Of a stretch of 64,000 nucleotides of DNA, positions 32,275-40,232 are shown one piece after another. Under the pieces are notes generated by a model. The model was given only the letters and a program-made list of their open reading frames with translations. It was not told the DNA's origin and did no database searches. Position 1 is the stretch's first letter. Each line of letters starts with the position of its first letter. A program made the translations under genes and the position numbers. This DNA comes from CAVTSA01 sp963790575 (lineage in GTDB: Bacteria; Chloroflexota; Dormibacteria; Dormibacterales; Dormibacteraceae), in the NCBI GenBank assembly GCA_963790575.1, contig CAWBPD010000042.1:76572-140571 (forward strand), in the 5' to 3' direction.

Positions 32275-34898
32275 ACGACTGCCTGCAGCTGCCGCCCCGG
32301 CCGGGGGGAGGGGGCACGCGGCGTCTCGTCAACTGGGAGGCCACCTGGCTGCCGCTCGGCGAGGGTGAGGCCGAGGGCCTGGCCAAGGGCGGGGGCGAAG
32401 GCTGGTCCCCGATCACGGTTCCGGAGCAGCAGTGGGCGGAGGGGGAGAGGACGGCGATCTGGTATCGCACCGTGTTCCCGCGGCCGGACGTCGACGGCCG
32501 CGTGGTCCTGCGGGTGGGGGGTGCGTTTCTGGGCACGAATGCGTGGCTCAACGGCCGCTTTCTGGGCTCGCACTACGGGTACTTCGCCCCCTTCGGCTTC
32601 GACGTCACGCCCTATCTGCGGGATGGGAACCTGCTCGTGGTCTGCTGCGAGTCGCCGATCGAGCGTGACCTCGCCAAAAAGCGCCACGTGATGGGCATCT
32701 TCAACGACGGCGACAGCCGGCCCTACCCCAGCTCGACCTGGTTCAGCCTGCCCGACGAGTACCAGTGGAAGGTCCCGATCGGGCTCTGGGCGCCGGTCGA
32801 GCTCGAATACACGGGCCCGGTGGTGCTGGAGTCGGTGCAGGTCCGGCCGCACGTCGAGGCCGGCGATGTGGGCCGGGTCGAGCTCTCCGCCCACCTCCGC
32901 AATCTGGATGGGCGCGAGATGTCGGGCGAGGTCGTGCTCGACCTCGAGGGCCCCGACGCGCCGGCCCTCCGGCTCCGGCGTGAGCTGACCCTGTCGGGCG
33001 GGTCGGAACGGACCGTGCAGATGGCGTTGACGGTGATGGACGTCCAGCGCTGGCTGCCCTGGCGCCTGGGCCGGCAGACGCTCTACCGGGTGCGGCTGAC
33101 GGTCGTGGTGAGGGGCCAGGTCAGCGTCCGCTGGGACGACCGCTTCGGTTTCCGTGACGCCTCGCTGCATGCCGGTCCCGAGGGCTGGGAGGTGACCGCC
33201 CGGGGCCGTCCCTTCTTCGTGCGCGGTGCCGACTACATCCCCTCGCTGCAGTTCGACCAACTCAGCGAGGAGGCCTTCGCCGCCGATCTGCGGGTGGCGC
33301 GCGAGGCCAATCTGGACCTGCTCCGGGTGCCGGGAGCGGTGCTGCCCGAAGCCTTCTACCGGCTCTGCGACGAGGTCGGGATGCTGGTCATCGCCGACTT
33401 CCCGCTCACCCGTTCCTACGCCTACCACGCGGATGCCGAGGAGACGCGGTTCTTCGAGCAGGCGGTGCGGGCCCAGGTCCCGGAGCTGGTGGGCCAGCTC
33501 GCCAACCGGCCCTCGATCGCACTCTGGGTCGCGCACGACGACCCACCCTGGATCGAGGCCAACTCGGCGCTGGGGGACGTGCACGCGGTGCGCCAGAACT
33601 ACACCATCGACCAGGAGGTGAAGGCGACCCTGGAGTCGCTCGACCGCTCCCGTCCGGCGCTCGCCGCCTCCGGCGAGTTCGACCAGCATCTCTGGCTGGG
33701 CTGGCGGGAGGGCAGCTGGCATCACTTCGCCGATGTCCTGCCTCAATTCGTGACCGCGTTCGGGGCCCAGGCGCTCCCTCCCACCGGCTCTCCCGACTGG
33801 TCGGCGCTCCAGACGCGATGGCCGGCGTCGGGGGACGACGCGACCTGGCTCTTCGCCGGCTACCAGTCGCCGCACTGGGCGGAGCACGGCATCGGGTTGC
33901 CGGAGGACTACGAGAGCCTGGAGGACTACGTGGACGCCAGCCACGAGTACCAGGCCTGGCTCCTGTCCTACGCCATCGACCAGTTCCGCAAGCGCAAGTT
34001 CGAGCCCTGTTCAGGGGCACTCGTCTTCACCCTCGTGGACCCCTTTCCGGGCGTCGGCTTCGGCCTGCTCGACAGCTCGCGCAAGCCGAGGCCGGCGCTG
34101 GCCGCGGTCCGGGAGGCGTTCAGCCCGCTCCGGCTGATCGTGGACCCGGTCGATTTCTCGCCGCTGGTGCCGTTCGGCGTCGGGTGGCATCCGGAGGACG
34201 AGATCTCGGTGCGCCTGGTGGTGGTCAACGACGATCCCGAGATCGAGGGGGACGCCGAGGTGCGCTGGACGGTGGCCCGGGACCAGCCGCTGGCAGGCCG
34301 CGGGGTGGGCCGTCTTTTCGACGGGTTCCGCCGCAAGTCCTCGGGGGGAACCTTGACGCTCACGCTCCCGACCGCCGAGGAGCCGGCCCTGCAGATCGAG
34401 ACCCTCACCCTTCCCATCGATGCCGAGGGCGACTACACGTTCTCGGCCGAGCTGCGGCTGCCGGACCGCGAACCGCTGGTCTCGGAGCTCTTGTTCCGGA
34501 TCGCGGACCGGCTCGACAACGTCCGGCGGCGGCCGCTGCTTCCGGGCTACCTGGCCGGCCGCATCGTGCAGGAGGAGAGCCTGGTCCAGTCACCCGAGGG
34601 GTTCCAGTTCACCCTTCGCAACCGCACCCAGCCGGCGATCCTGACGGCTCTCGGCGAGGTGCGGGTGGACGGCGAGGGGATCCCGAATCCCCACCTCTTC
34701 CTGGTCACCGACGCGGGACGGCTGCCCCTGCCGCGCCGGGTGGAGCTGCCGGTCGGGCGCGACGTCGTGATCTTCGTCGAGATCGGGGCGCCGCTCGAGG
34801 TGCGGGGCCATGAGCTGGAGATCGATGTCACGCTGCCTGGCATCGCGAGCGGGCGGCTGCGCGTGCACAGTCCGCTCGGGACCGCCGCCGAGCGGTAG
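32271..34898 (+). CDS. glycoside hydrolase family 2-like protein, catalytic glutamates apparently replaced
   Basis: 875 residues with GH2 architecture: sugar-binding jelly roll (AIWYRTVFPRP...GGAFLGTNAWLNGRFLGSHYGYFAPFGFDVT), immunoglobulin-like domain, TIM barrel (FFVRGADYIPSLQFDQLSEEAFAADLRVAREANLDLLRVPG) and C-terminal beta domains; closest in style to beta-mannosidase/beta-galactosidase relatives. The acid/base position, normally NE after the strand, reads SIALWVAHDDPPW (Asp423-Asp424), and the nucleophile segment, normally xEFGxQ, reads FVTAFGAQALP with Ala496. Both substitutions suggest low or no hydrolase activity, perhaps carbohydrate binding. Coupled to galK. No signal peptide. Confidence 0.82.
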   Translation: MNDCLQLPPRPGGGGTRRLVNWEATWLPLGEGEAEGLAKGGGEGWSPITVPEQQWAEGERTAIWYRTVFPRPDVDGRVVLRVGGAFLGTNAWLNGRFLGSHYGYFAPFGFDVTPYLRDGNLLVVCCESPIERDLAKKRHVMGIFNDGDSRPYPSSTWFSLPDEYQWKVPIGLWAPVELEYTGPVVLESVQVRPHVEAGDVGRVELSAHLRNLDGREMSGEVVLDLEGPDAPALRLRRELTLSGGSERTVQMALTVMDVQRWLPWRLGRQTLYRVRLTVVVRGQVSVRWDDRFGFRDASLHAGPEGWEVTARGRPFFVRGADYIPSLQFDQLSEEAFAADLRVAREANLDLLRVPGAVLPEAFYRLCDEVGMLVIADFPLTRSYAYHADAEETRFFEQAVRAQVPELVGQLANRPSIALWVAHDDPPWIEANSALGDVHAVRQNYTIDQEVKATLESLDRSRPALAASGEFDQHLWLGWREGSWHHFADVLPQFVTAFGAQALPPTGSPDWSALQTRWPASGDDATWLFAGYQSPHWAEHGIGLPEDYESLEDYVDASHEYQAWLLSYAIDQFRKRKFEPCSGALVFTLVDPFPGVGFGLLDSSRKPRPALAAVREAFSPLRLIVDPVDFSPLVPFGVGWHPEDEISVRLVVVNDDPEIEGDAEVRWTVARDQPLAGRGVGRLFDGFRRKSSGGTLTLTLPTAEEPALQIETLTLPIDAEGDYTFSAELRLPDREPLVSELLFRIADRLDNVRRRPLLPGYLAGRIVQEESLVQSPEGFQFTLRNRTQPAILTALGEVRVDGEGIPNPHLFLVTDAGRLPLPRRVELPVGRDVVIFVEIGAPLEVRGHELEIDVTLPGIASGRLRVHSPLGTAAER

Positions 34899-34909
34899 GG
34901 TGGCGCCCG

Positions 34910-35104
34910 GTGCTCTGGTTCATCCCGACCACGCATAAGGCCGTGATCGCCGCGCTGCTCGTGATCGCCGCCGTCGCCTTCGTGCTCTTCTGGGTGACGC
35001 TGGTGGTCGGCCGGCGCCGCGGCCGGCGGGCGGAGCTCGAGCTCAGCGCGCACGCCGCCATCCGGCACGGGGTCAGAACCCGTGACCGGCCACGCGACGA
35101 GTGA
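34910..35104 (+). CDS. small single-pass membrane protein
   Basis: 64 residues: a hydrophobic helix (about 10-33, AVIAALLVIAAVAFVLFWVTLVVG) followed by the basic RRRGRRAELELSAHAAIRHG tail, implying the C terminus is cytoplasmic. No family recognised. The GTG start lies 11 bases after the GH2 stop and the gene ends in a GTGA overlap with the YcaQ-like gene, which supports that it is real. Confidence 0.6.
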   Translation: MLWFIPTTHKAVIAALLVIAAVAFVLFWVTLVVGRRRGRRAELELSAHAAIRHGVRTRDRPRDE

Positions 35105-36360
35105 GCCCCTCCCCCCGCCTGCGCCTCTCCGCCGCCGCCGCCCGCCGGGTGGCGCTGGCGGCGCAGGGTTTCGCCGACCCCCGTCCCGCGGCCCCGGTCA
35201 CCGCGCGCCACCTGCTCCGGCTGGCCAAGCGTCTGGGCGCGATCCAGCTCGACTCGGTCAACGTCTTCTGCCGCGCCCACTATTTGCCCTTCTTCGCCCG
35301 GCTCGGACCCTACCCGCGCGAGGTCCTCGACCGTCTCGCCGTGCATCACAATGGCGTCGCGGCAGGCAACGGGAGGCGGCGTCCACCGCGTGAGCGGGCC
35401 CTGGTGGAGTACTGGGCACACATGGCGTCCTTGATTCCCGTCGACGTGCTTCCGCTGCTGCGCTGGCGGATGGCGGTCGTGGACGACAGCTTCTGGTCCG
35501 GCATGGTGGGCACGGCCAAGCAGTTTCCGGACCTGGTGCAGGACGTGCTCGCGCTGGCCACAGAGCGCGGGCCGATCCGCGCCGTCGACACGGGCGTCGC
35601 CCCCCGCGAGCGCACACCGGGGGAGATGTGGAACTGGAACGAGGGCAAGGTGGCGCTGGAGTACCTCTTCTACGCAGGACGCCTGGGGGCCGCCGAGCGG
35701 GTCAACTTCGAGCGTCGCTATGACCTCCTGGAGCGGGTGCTGCCGGAGCGGGTCCTGGCCGTCCCCACGCCCGAGGTGGCGGACGCCCAGCGGGAGCTGG
35801 TCCGGATCGCGGCTCGTGCGCTGGGGATCGGGACCGAGCCCGACCTGGGGGACTACTTCAGGCTGCCCCGCCGGGCGTCCGTGGCGCGGGTGGCCGAGCT
35901 GGTCGCGTCGGGGGAGTTGCTTCCGGTCGAGGTGGAAGGCTGGACCGCACCGGCGTACCTCTGGCCCTCGACCCGGCGACCGCGCAAGGTCGAGGCGCGG
36001 GCCCTGCTGTCGCCGTTCGACTCGCTGGTCTGGTCCCGTCCCCGCACCGAGCGCCTCTTCGGCTTCAGTTACCGGATCGAGATCTACACGCCCCCGCCCA
36101 AGCGTGTCTACGGCTACTACGTCCTGCCGTTTCTGCTCGGCGACCGCCTGGTGGCGCGGGTCGATCTCAAGTCCGACCGCGCCACCGGCACGCTGCGAGT
36201 CCAGGCCGCCTACCTGGAGGCGGGTGCCGGCGCGGAGGCGGTGGCGGGCCCGCTGCGGGCGGAGCTGGAGCTGATCGCAGGGTGGCTCGGCCTCGACCGG
36301 GTTCGCGTGGAGCCGCGGGGCGACCTCGCGCCCGCGCTGGCTGCCGCCTGGCTGCCGTAG
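35101..36360 (+). CDS. YcaQ/AlkX-type DNA interstrand-crosslink glycosylase
   Basis: A 419-residue winged-helix protein of the HTH_42 family. The N-terminal LSAAAARRVALAAQGF and LLRLAKRLGAIQLDSVNVFCRAHYLPFFARLG are characteristic; QLD is the Gln-x-Asp catalytic motif of YcaQ/AlkX (AlkZ proteins have Gln-x-Gln). TPGEMWNWNEGKVALEYLFYAGRL and LLSPFDSLVWSRPRTERLFGFSYRIEIYTPPPKRVYGYYVLPFL complete the family. It excises alkylated bases and unhooks crosslinks. Cotranslated with the small membrane protein; the link to the galactose genes is unclear. Confidence 0.88.
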   Translation: MSPSPRLRLSAAAARRVALAAQGFADPRPAAPVTARHLLRLAKRLGAIQLDSVNVFCRAHYLPFFARLGPYPREVLDRLAVHHNGVAAGNGRRRPPRERALVEYWAHMASLIPVDVLPLLRWRMAVVDDSFWSGMVGTAKQFPDLVQDVLALATERGPIRAVDTGVAPRERTPGEMWNWNEGKVALEYLFYAGRLGAAERVNFERRYDLLERVLPERVLAVPTPEVADAQRELVRIAARALGIGTEPDLGDYFRLPRRASVARVAELVASGELLPVEVEGWTAPAYLWPSTRRPRKVEARALLSPFDSLVWSRPRTERLFGFSYRIEIYTPPPKRVYGYYVLPFLLGDRLVARVDLKSDRATGTLRVQAAYLEAGAGAEAVAGPLRAELELIAGWLGLDRVRVEPRGDLAPALAAAWLP

Positions 36361-36366
36361 CGTGCG

Positions 36367-36420
36367 AGTGTCCGCGGTGGGACCCAAAACCCCGCCGGAT
36401 AAGGTCGCAGTGCGGACACT
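36367..36420. repeat. intergenic hairpin repeat, ATAAGG family, copy C
   Basis: Arms AGTGTCCGC (36367-36375) and GCGGACACT (36412-36420) pair perfectly over nine bases; motif CCGGATAAGGTCGCA (36395-36409) ends two bases before the right arm, exactly as in copy B. The arms differ from copies A and B yet stay complementary. Located between convergent genes. Confidence 0.75.
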
Positions 36421-36435
36421 GGGCCCTTGGTACGC

Positions 36436-37668
36436 TCAGGCGTAGGCCTGGGCCACCATCTCCGCGATGTCGAGCACCGGGAGTCGGCCCGAGCGCAGGC
36501 CCGCCTCGAGCTGCATCTGGCAGCCCGGGTTGGCGGTCACCACCGCCTCCGCACCCGTCTCCCGCACATCCGCCAGCTTCTCCTCCAGGATCTGCCGGGA
36601 GAGCGCCGGTTCCAGCGTGCTGTAGAGGCCCGCCGCCCCGCAGCAGATGTCGGGGTGGCGCATCTCGACCAGCTCCAGCCCGGGCACCTCGGTGAGCAGC
36701 CGCCGCGGCTGCTTGGTGATGCGCTGCGCGTGCGCGAGGTGACAGGGATCCTGGTAGGTGACCCGCACCCGCACCTCGCGGTCGGCCGTGGGCAGGCCGA
36801 TCTCGATCAGCCACTCGCTCAGGTCGCGCACCCGGGGGCCCAGGTTGGGATAGAAGTCCTTCAGGTGCGCGGAGCAGCCGGCCGAGTTCACGACCAGCGC
36901 GTCGAACGGCTCCTGCCCGAAAGCCCGGGAGTTCACCTCCCGCAGCCGCCGCGCCTCGTCGAGGTCGCCGTTGTGCGCGAAGAGGGCACCGCAGCAGCGC
37001 TGGCTGGGGGCGAACCAGACCTCGCACCCGGCCAGCCGGAGCAGGCGCACCGCCGCCTCGTGCGACCGCCGGTAGAGGACCGGCATCACGCAGCCGACCA
37101 GGAACGCCACCCGGTACCGTCGCTTCCCGATCGCCGGCGCGACCCCACCTTGGGGTGGCACGAAGGTGCCGCTCAGCGCCGGCAGGCCCCGTCCCGCGGC
37201 CACCACGCCGGTCAGGTGCGCGCGCTGCGCGATCCGGGTGGTGGCGCCTGCCAGCCGGAGGCGACCGGGGTGGGGGAGCGTCTCCCGGAGCGCCGTGCGC
37301 ACGGTGACGCGCTTGGGGTCCCGAGGCCGGAGGCGGTCGAGCTCGGCGCGTCCACGTTCGATGATGCGGCCGTACGGGACGCCGGAGGGGCACACGGCTT
37401 CACAGGTCCGGCAGCCGAGGCAGCGGTCGATGTGCGCGGCGAGGCCGTCCGTCATGGGCAGGCCTCCGCGCTTCCACTGCGTCATGAGCGCGATCCGGCC
37501 GCGGGGCGACTCGGTCTCGAGCCCGGTGATGCGGTAGGTGGGACAGTAGTTGAGGCAGAGACCGCAGTGAACGCACTGCGCCAGGTCGTCGTCGGCGGGG
37601 GCGTCGGGCCCGGTGAACACCGGCCGGCTGAAGGTGCTGGGATCGCGGAGGTCGAGCTCTGCCGTCAT
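36436..37668 (-). CDS. glcF: glycolate oxidase iron-sulfur subunit
   Basis: A 410-residue protein with two [4Fe-4S] ferredoxin motifs, CVHCGLCLNYCPTYR (about 35) and CLGCRTCEAVCPSG (about 84), and two CCG domains recognisable by CCGALFAHNGD and CCGAAGLYS. In glycolate or D-lactate oxidase it passes electrons from the flavoprotein subunits to the respiratory chain. Its ATG overlaps the stop of the GlcE-like gene, and it is the last gene of a leftward three-gene operon that diverges from glpK. Confidence 0.92.
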   Translation of the reverse strand: MTAELDLRDPSTFSRPVFTGPDAPADDDLAQCVHCGLCLNYCPTYRITGLETESPRGRIALMTQWKRGGLPMTDGLAAHIDRCLGCRTCEAVCPSGVPYGRIIERGRAELDRLRPRDPKRVTVRTALRETLPHPGRLRLAGATTRIAQRAHLTGVVAAGRGLPALSGTFVPPQGGVAPAIGKRRYRVAFLVGCVMPVLYRRSHEAAVRLLRLAGCEVWFAPSQRCCGALFAHNGDLDEARRLREVNSRAFGQEPFDALVVNSAGCSAHLKDFYPNLGPRVRDLSEWLIEIGLPTADREVRVRVTYQDPCHLAHAQRITKQPRRLLTEVPGLELVEMRHPDICCGAAGLYSTLEPALSRQILEEKLADVRETGAEAVVTANPGCQMQLEAGLRSGRLPVLDIAEMVAQAYA

Positions 37669-38768
37669 CTCGTCACGAACCTACCGGGAGCGAGCGTCCG
37701 GTCGGGGTCGAAGGCATGGCGCAAGCGTTCCATCCAGGCCAGGGTCGGCGGCGCCGTCCCCCAGGCTCCGACCTCCGCTTTGAGCGCGGCCGGGGCTGCC
37801 AGCAGGACCAAGCTGCCGCCCGCCGCCTCGGCCGTCCCGCGCACCGAGTGGACGCCGCCGGCGCCGAGCGCACCGCGGAGGTGGGCGATGCCGACTCCCG
37901 GCCAGGCCCACCAGTCGAGCTCGGCGGGGACGCTCTCCAGCACCGCTCGCAGGGACCGGGAAGGAACCGCCACCCGAGCCCACACCGCTCCCGGCGCGGC
38001 CGGACCGCGGCCCCAGTCGGCCCCCGGCACCGGCTCCCAGCCCAGTTCTCCCAGCATCCGGGCCAGTCCGCGGCCGTGCCCCCAAAACCGCGCTCGAACG
38101 GTGCCGGCACGCTCGATCTCGAGCGCCACCGGCGGCCCCGGAAGCGCCAGCGCGCGCGCAGCTTCCGCCCAGGCGTCGCCGCCGGTACGGGCCACGGTCA
38201 CGTCCTCGGCAGGACGCGGAAACACCTTGAAGCCGGCCGCCACAATCACGCCCAGGCTGCCCAGTGCCCCCAGGTGCAGCTTCGCCAGGTCGTATCCGCT
38301 CACATTCTTGACCACACGACCCCCGGAAGCGGCCAGCCGCCCGTCCGGGAGCGCCACCCGGAGTCCGATCACGAACTCGCGCGGCGCTCCGAAGCGCTGG
38401 CGCAGCGGTCCGGTCACGCCGCTCGCCAGCGCCCCGCCCACGGTCTGACCGGGACCGCCGGGAGGGTCGATGGGCAGGTGCTGACCGACCGGAGCCAGCG
38501 CGGCGTCGATCTCCTCCAGCGTGACCCCGGCCTCCACCGAGAGCGTGAGGTCGGCGGGAGTCACGGCCAGGATGCGGTTCAATCCCCGCGTCTGCAGCGC
38601 CACGTCCCACCGCTCGGGGAGGTCGCCCATTCCCAGCAGCCGTCCGCCGCCGACCGGGATCACCGTCTGCCCGGCCCGCCGCGCCTCCGCCAGCGCCTCC
38701 GCCACCTGCTTGGCGCTGCGGGGCCGGAGGCGGCGCGCGGGCGCCGGTTCCTCGACGGCCGCTACCAC
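37665..38768 (-). CDS. glcE: glycolate oxidase FAD-binding subunit
   Basis: A 367-residue FAD-linked oxidase of the GlcE type: PRSAKQVAEALAEARRAGQTVIPVGGGRLLGMG and the PP-loop GGPGQTVGGALASGVTGPLRQRFGAPREFVIGLRVALPDG, followed by KNVSGYDLAKLHLGALGSLGVIVAAGFKVFPRP. It works with GlcD and GlcF in oxidising glycolate (or another 2-hydroxy acid) to the 2-oxo acid. Overlaps both neighbours by a few bases, so translation is coupled. Confidence 0.9.
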   Translation of the reverse strand: MVAAVEEPAPARRLRPRSAKQVAEALAEARRAGQTVIPVGGGRLLGMGDLPERWDVALQTRGLNRILAVTPADLTLSVEAGVTLEEIDAALAPVGQHLPIDPPGGPGQTVGGALASGVTGPLRQRFGAPREFVIGLRVALPDGRLAASGGRVVKNVSGYDLAKLHLGALGSLGVIVAAGFKVFPRPAEDVTVARTGGDAWAEAARALALPGPPVALEIERAGTVRARFWGHGRGLARMLGELGWEPVPGADWGRGPAAPGAVWARVAVPSRSLRAVLESVPAELDWWAWPGVGIAHLRGALGAGGVHSVRGTAEAAGGSLVLLAAPAALKAEVGAWGTAPPTLAWMERLRHAFDPDRTLAPGRFVTR

Positions 38769-40210
38769 CAGCGCGCCTCGGCGCAGAAGCCCGTCCGGAC
38801 TCCGGGGTGGGCGCCGTCGTTCTCCTTCGGGGACGGGGGGAAGATCTTTCCCGGATTGGAGAGCCCGCGTGGATCGAAGACGTCCTTCACCCGGCGCATC
38901 GCGTCCAGGTCGTCGGGTCCGAAGATCCAGGGCATGTAGGCGTTCTTCTCGTTCCCGATCCCGTGCTCACCGGAGAGCGTCCCCCCGGCCTCCACCACCG
39001 CCCACAGCATGTCGGCGCCGGCGGCCTCGACCTTCTCCAGGATGCCGCGCCGGCGGAGGTCGAAGAGGATGCAGGGGTGGAGGTTGCCGTCGCCGGCGTG
39101 GAACATGTTCGCGACCGGGAGTTGCTCGCGGGCGGCGATCGAGCGCACCTCGTGCAGCACCTGAGGCAGCCGCGTGCGGGGGACCACGCCGTCGTGCAGG
39201 TAGTAGTTGGGCTGGATCCGTCCCAGCGCCCCCATGGCTCCCTTGCGACCGGACCAGAGCAGGTCGCGCTCGCCCTCCTCCTCCGCGACTGTGACCTCGG
39301 TCGCCTCCTGCCGGCGGAGGATGGAGGCCACCTGCGGCGCCAGGTCGGCGACCCCCTCGCGGATCCCGTCCACGTCGATGAGGAGGACGGCGCCGGCGTC
39401 GGTCGGATACCCGGCGCGGTAGGTCTGCTCGACCGCCCGCACGCAGGGCTGGTCCATGATCTCCATCGCCGCCGGGATGGCACCGCCGGCGATCACCGCC
39501 GACACCGCCTCGCCTGCCGTCTCCATGGTCGGGAAGGCGGCCATCAGCGTGATCACCTGCTCCGGCACCGGCAGCAGCTTGACCAGGATCCCGGTGATCG
39601 CGCACAGGGTGCCTTCGGAACCCACCAGCACCCCCAGCAGGTCGAGGCCGGGCCGGTCGGGCCCCTCGCCACCCACCCAGGTCCGCTCTCCGTCGGGGAA
39701 CACCACCTCCATCCCCAGGACGTGGTTGGTGGTGACGCCGTAGGAGAGGCAGTGGGGCCCACCCGAGTTCTCGGCCGCGTTGCCGCCCAGCGTGCACCCC
39801 TTCTGCGACGAAGGGTCGGGGGCGTAGAAGAGCCCGTGACGGGCCGCCGCCTGCTGCAGGTCCCAGTTGACGACGCCGGGCTCCACCAGCGCGGTGCGCG
39901 TGAGGGGGTCGATGCGGAACCCCCGCATCCGACTCATCTGCATCGCGATGCCGCCACAGACGGTCACCGCCCCCCCGGAGAGCCCGGTGCCGGCGCCACG
40001 GCTGACCAGCGGCACCGAGAAGTGCGAGGCCAGGCGCGCCACGCGCTGCACCTCGGAGGCGTTGGCGGGAAGCACTACCACCTGGGGCGGCGCGCCGCTG
40101 GTGGACCCGTCGCGCTCGAAGATGCGAAGGTCGTCGCGGTCGGTGATCACATGCCGATCGCCGACGATCGAGCGCAGTTCGCGGACCAGGGCCGCCTGGA
40201 GGACCGGCAT
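38762..40210 (-). CDS. glcD: glycolate oxidase / FAD-linked oxidase subunit GlcD
   Basis: A 482-residue vanillyl-alcohol-oxidase-fold flavoprotein. The FAD domain shows VPLVSRGAGTGLSGGAV, LGGNAAENSGGPHCLSYGVTTNHVLGMEVVFPDG and LVGSEGTLCAITGILVKLLP; the C-terminal cap ends HAGDGNLHPCILFD and SGEHGIGNEKNAYMPWIFGPDDLDAMRRVKDVFDPRGLSNPGKIFP. Substrate may be glycolate or D-lactate. The ATG at 40210 is only 22 bases from the divergent glpK ATG; TAGGAT six bases upstream could be the -10 of a leaderless message. Confidence 0.92.
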   Translation of the reverse strand: MPVLQAALVRELRSIVGDRHVITDRDDLRIFERDGSTSGAPPQVVVLPANASEVQRVARLASHFSVPLVSRGAGTGLSGGAVTVCGGIAMQMSRMRGFRIDPLTRTALVEPGVVNWDLQQAAARHGLFYAPDPSSQKGCTLGGNAAENSGGPHCLSYGVTTNHVLGMEVVFPDGERTWVGGEGPDRPGLDLLGVLVGSEGTLCAITGILVKLLPVPEQVITLMAAFPTMETAGEAVSAVIAGGAIPAAMEIMDQPCVRAVEQTYRAGYPTDAGAVLLIDVDGIREGVADLAPQVASILRRQEATEVTVAEEEGERDLLWSGRKGAMGALGRIQPNYYLHDGVVPRTRLPQVLHEVRSIAAREQLPVANMFHAGDGNLHPCILFDLRRRGILEKVEAAGADMLWAVVEAGGTLSGEHGIGNEKNAYMPWIFGPDDLDAMRRVKDVFDPRGLSNPGKIFPPSPKENDGAHPGVRTGFCAEARWW

Positions 40211-40232
40211 CGGCCCATCCTAGGAGCACCAG

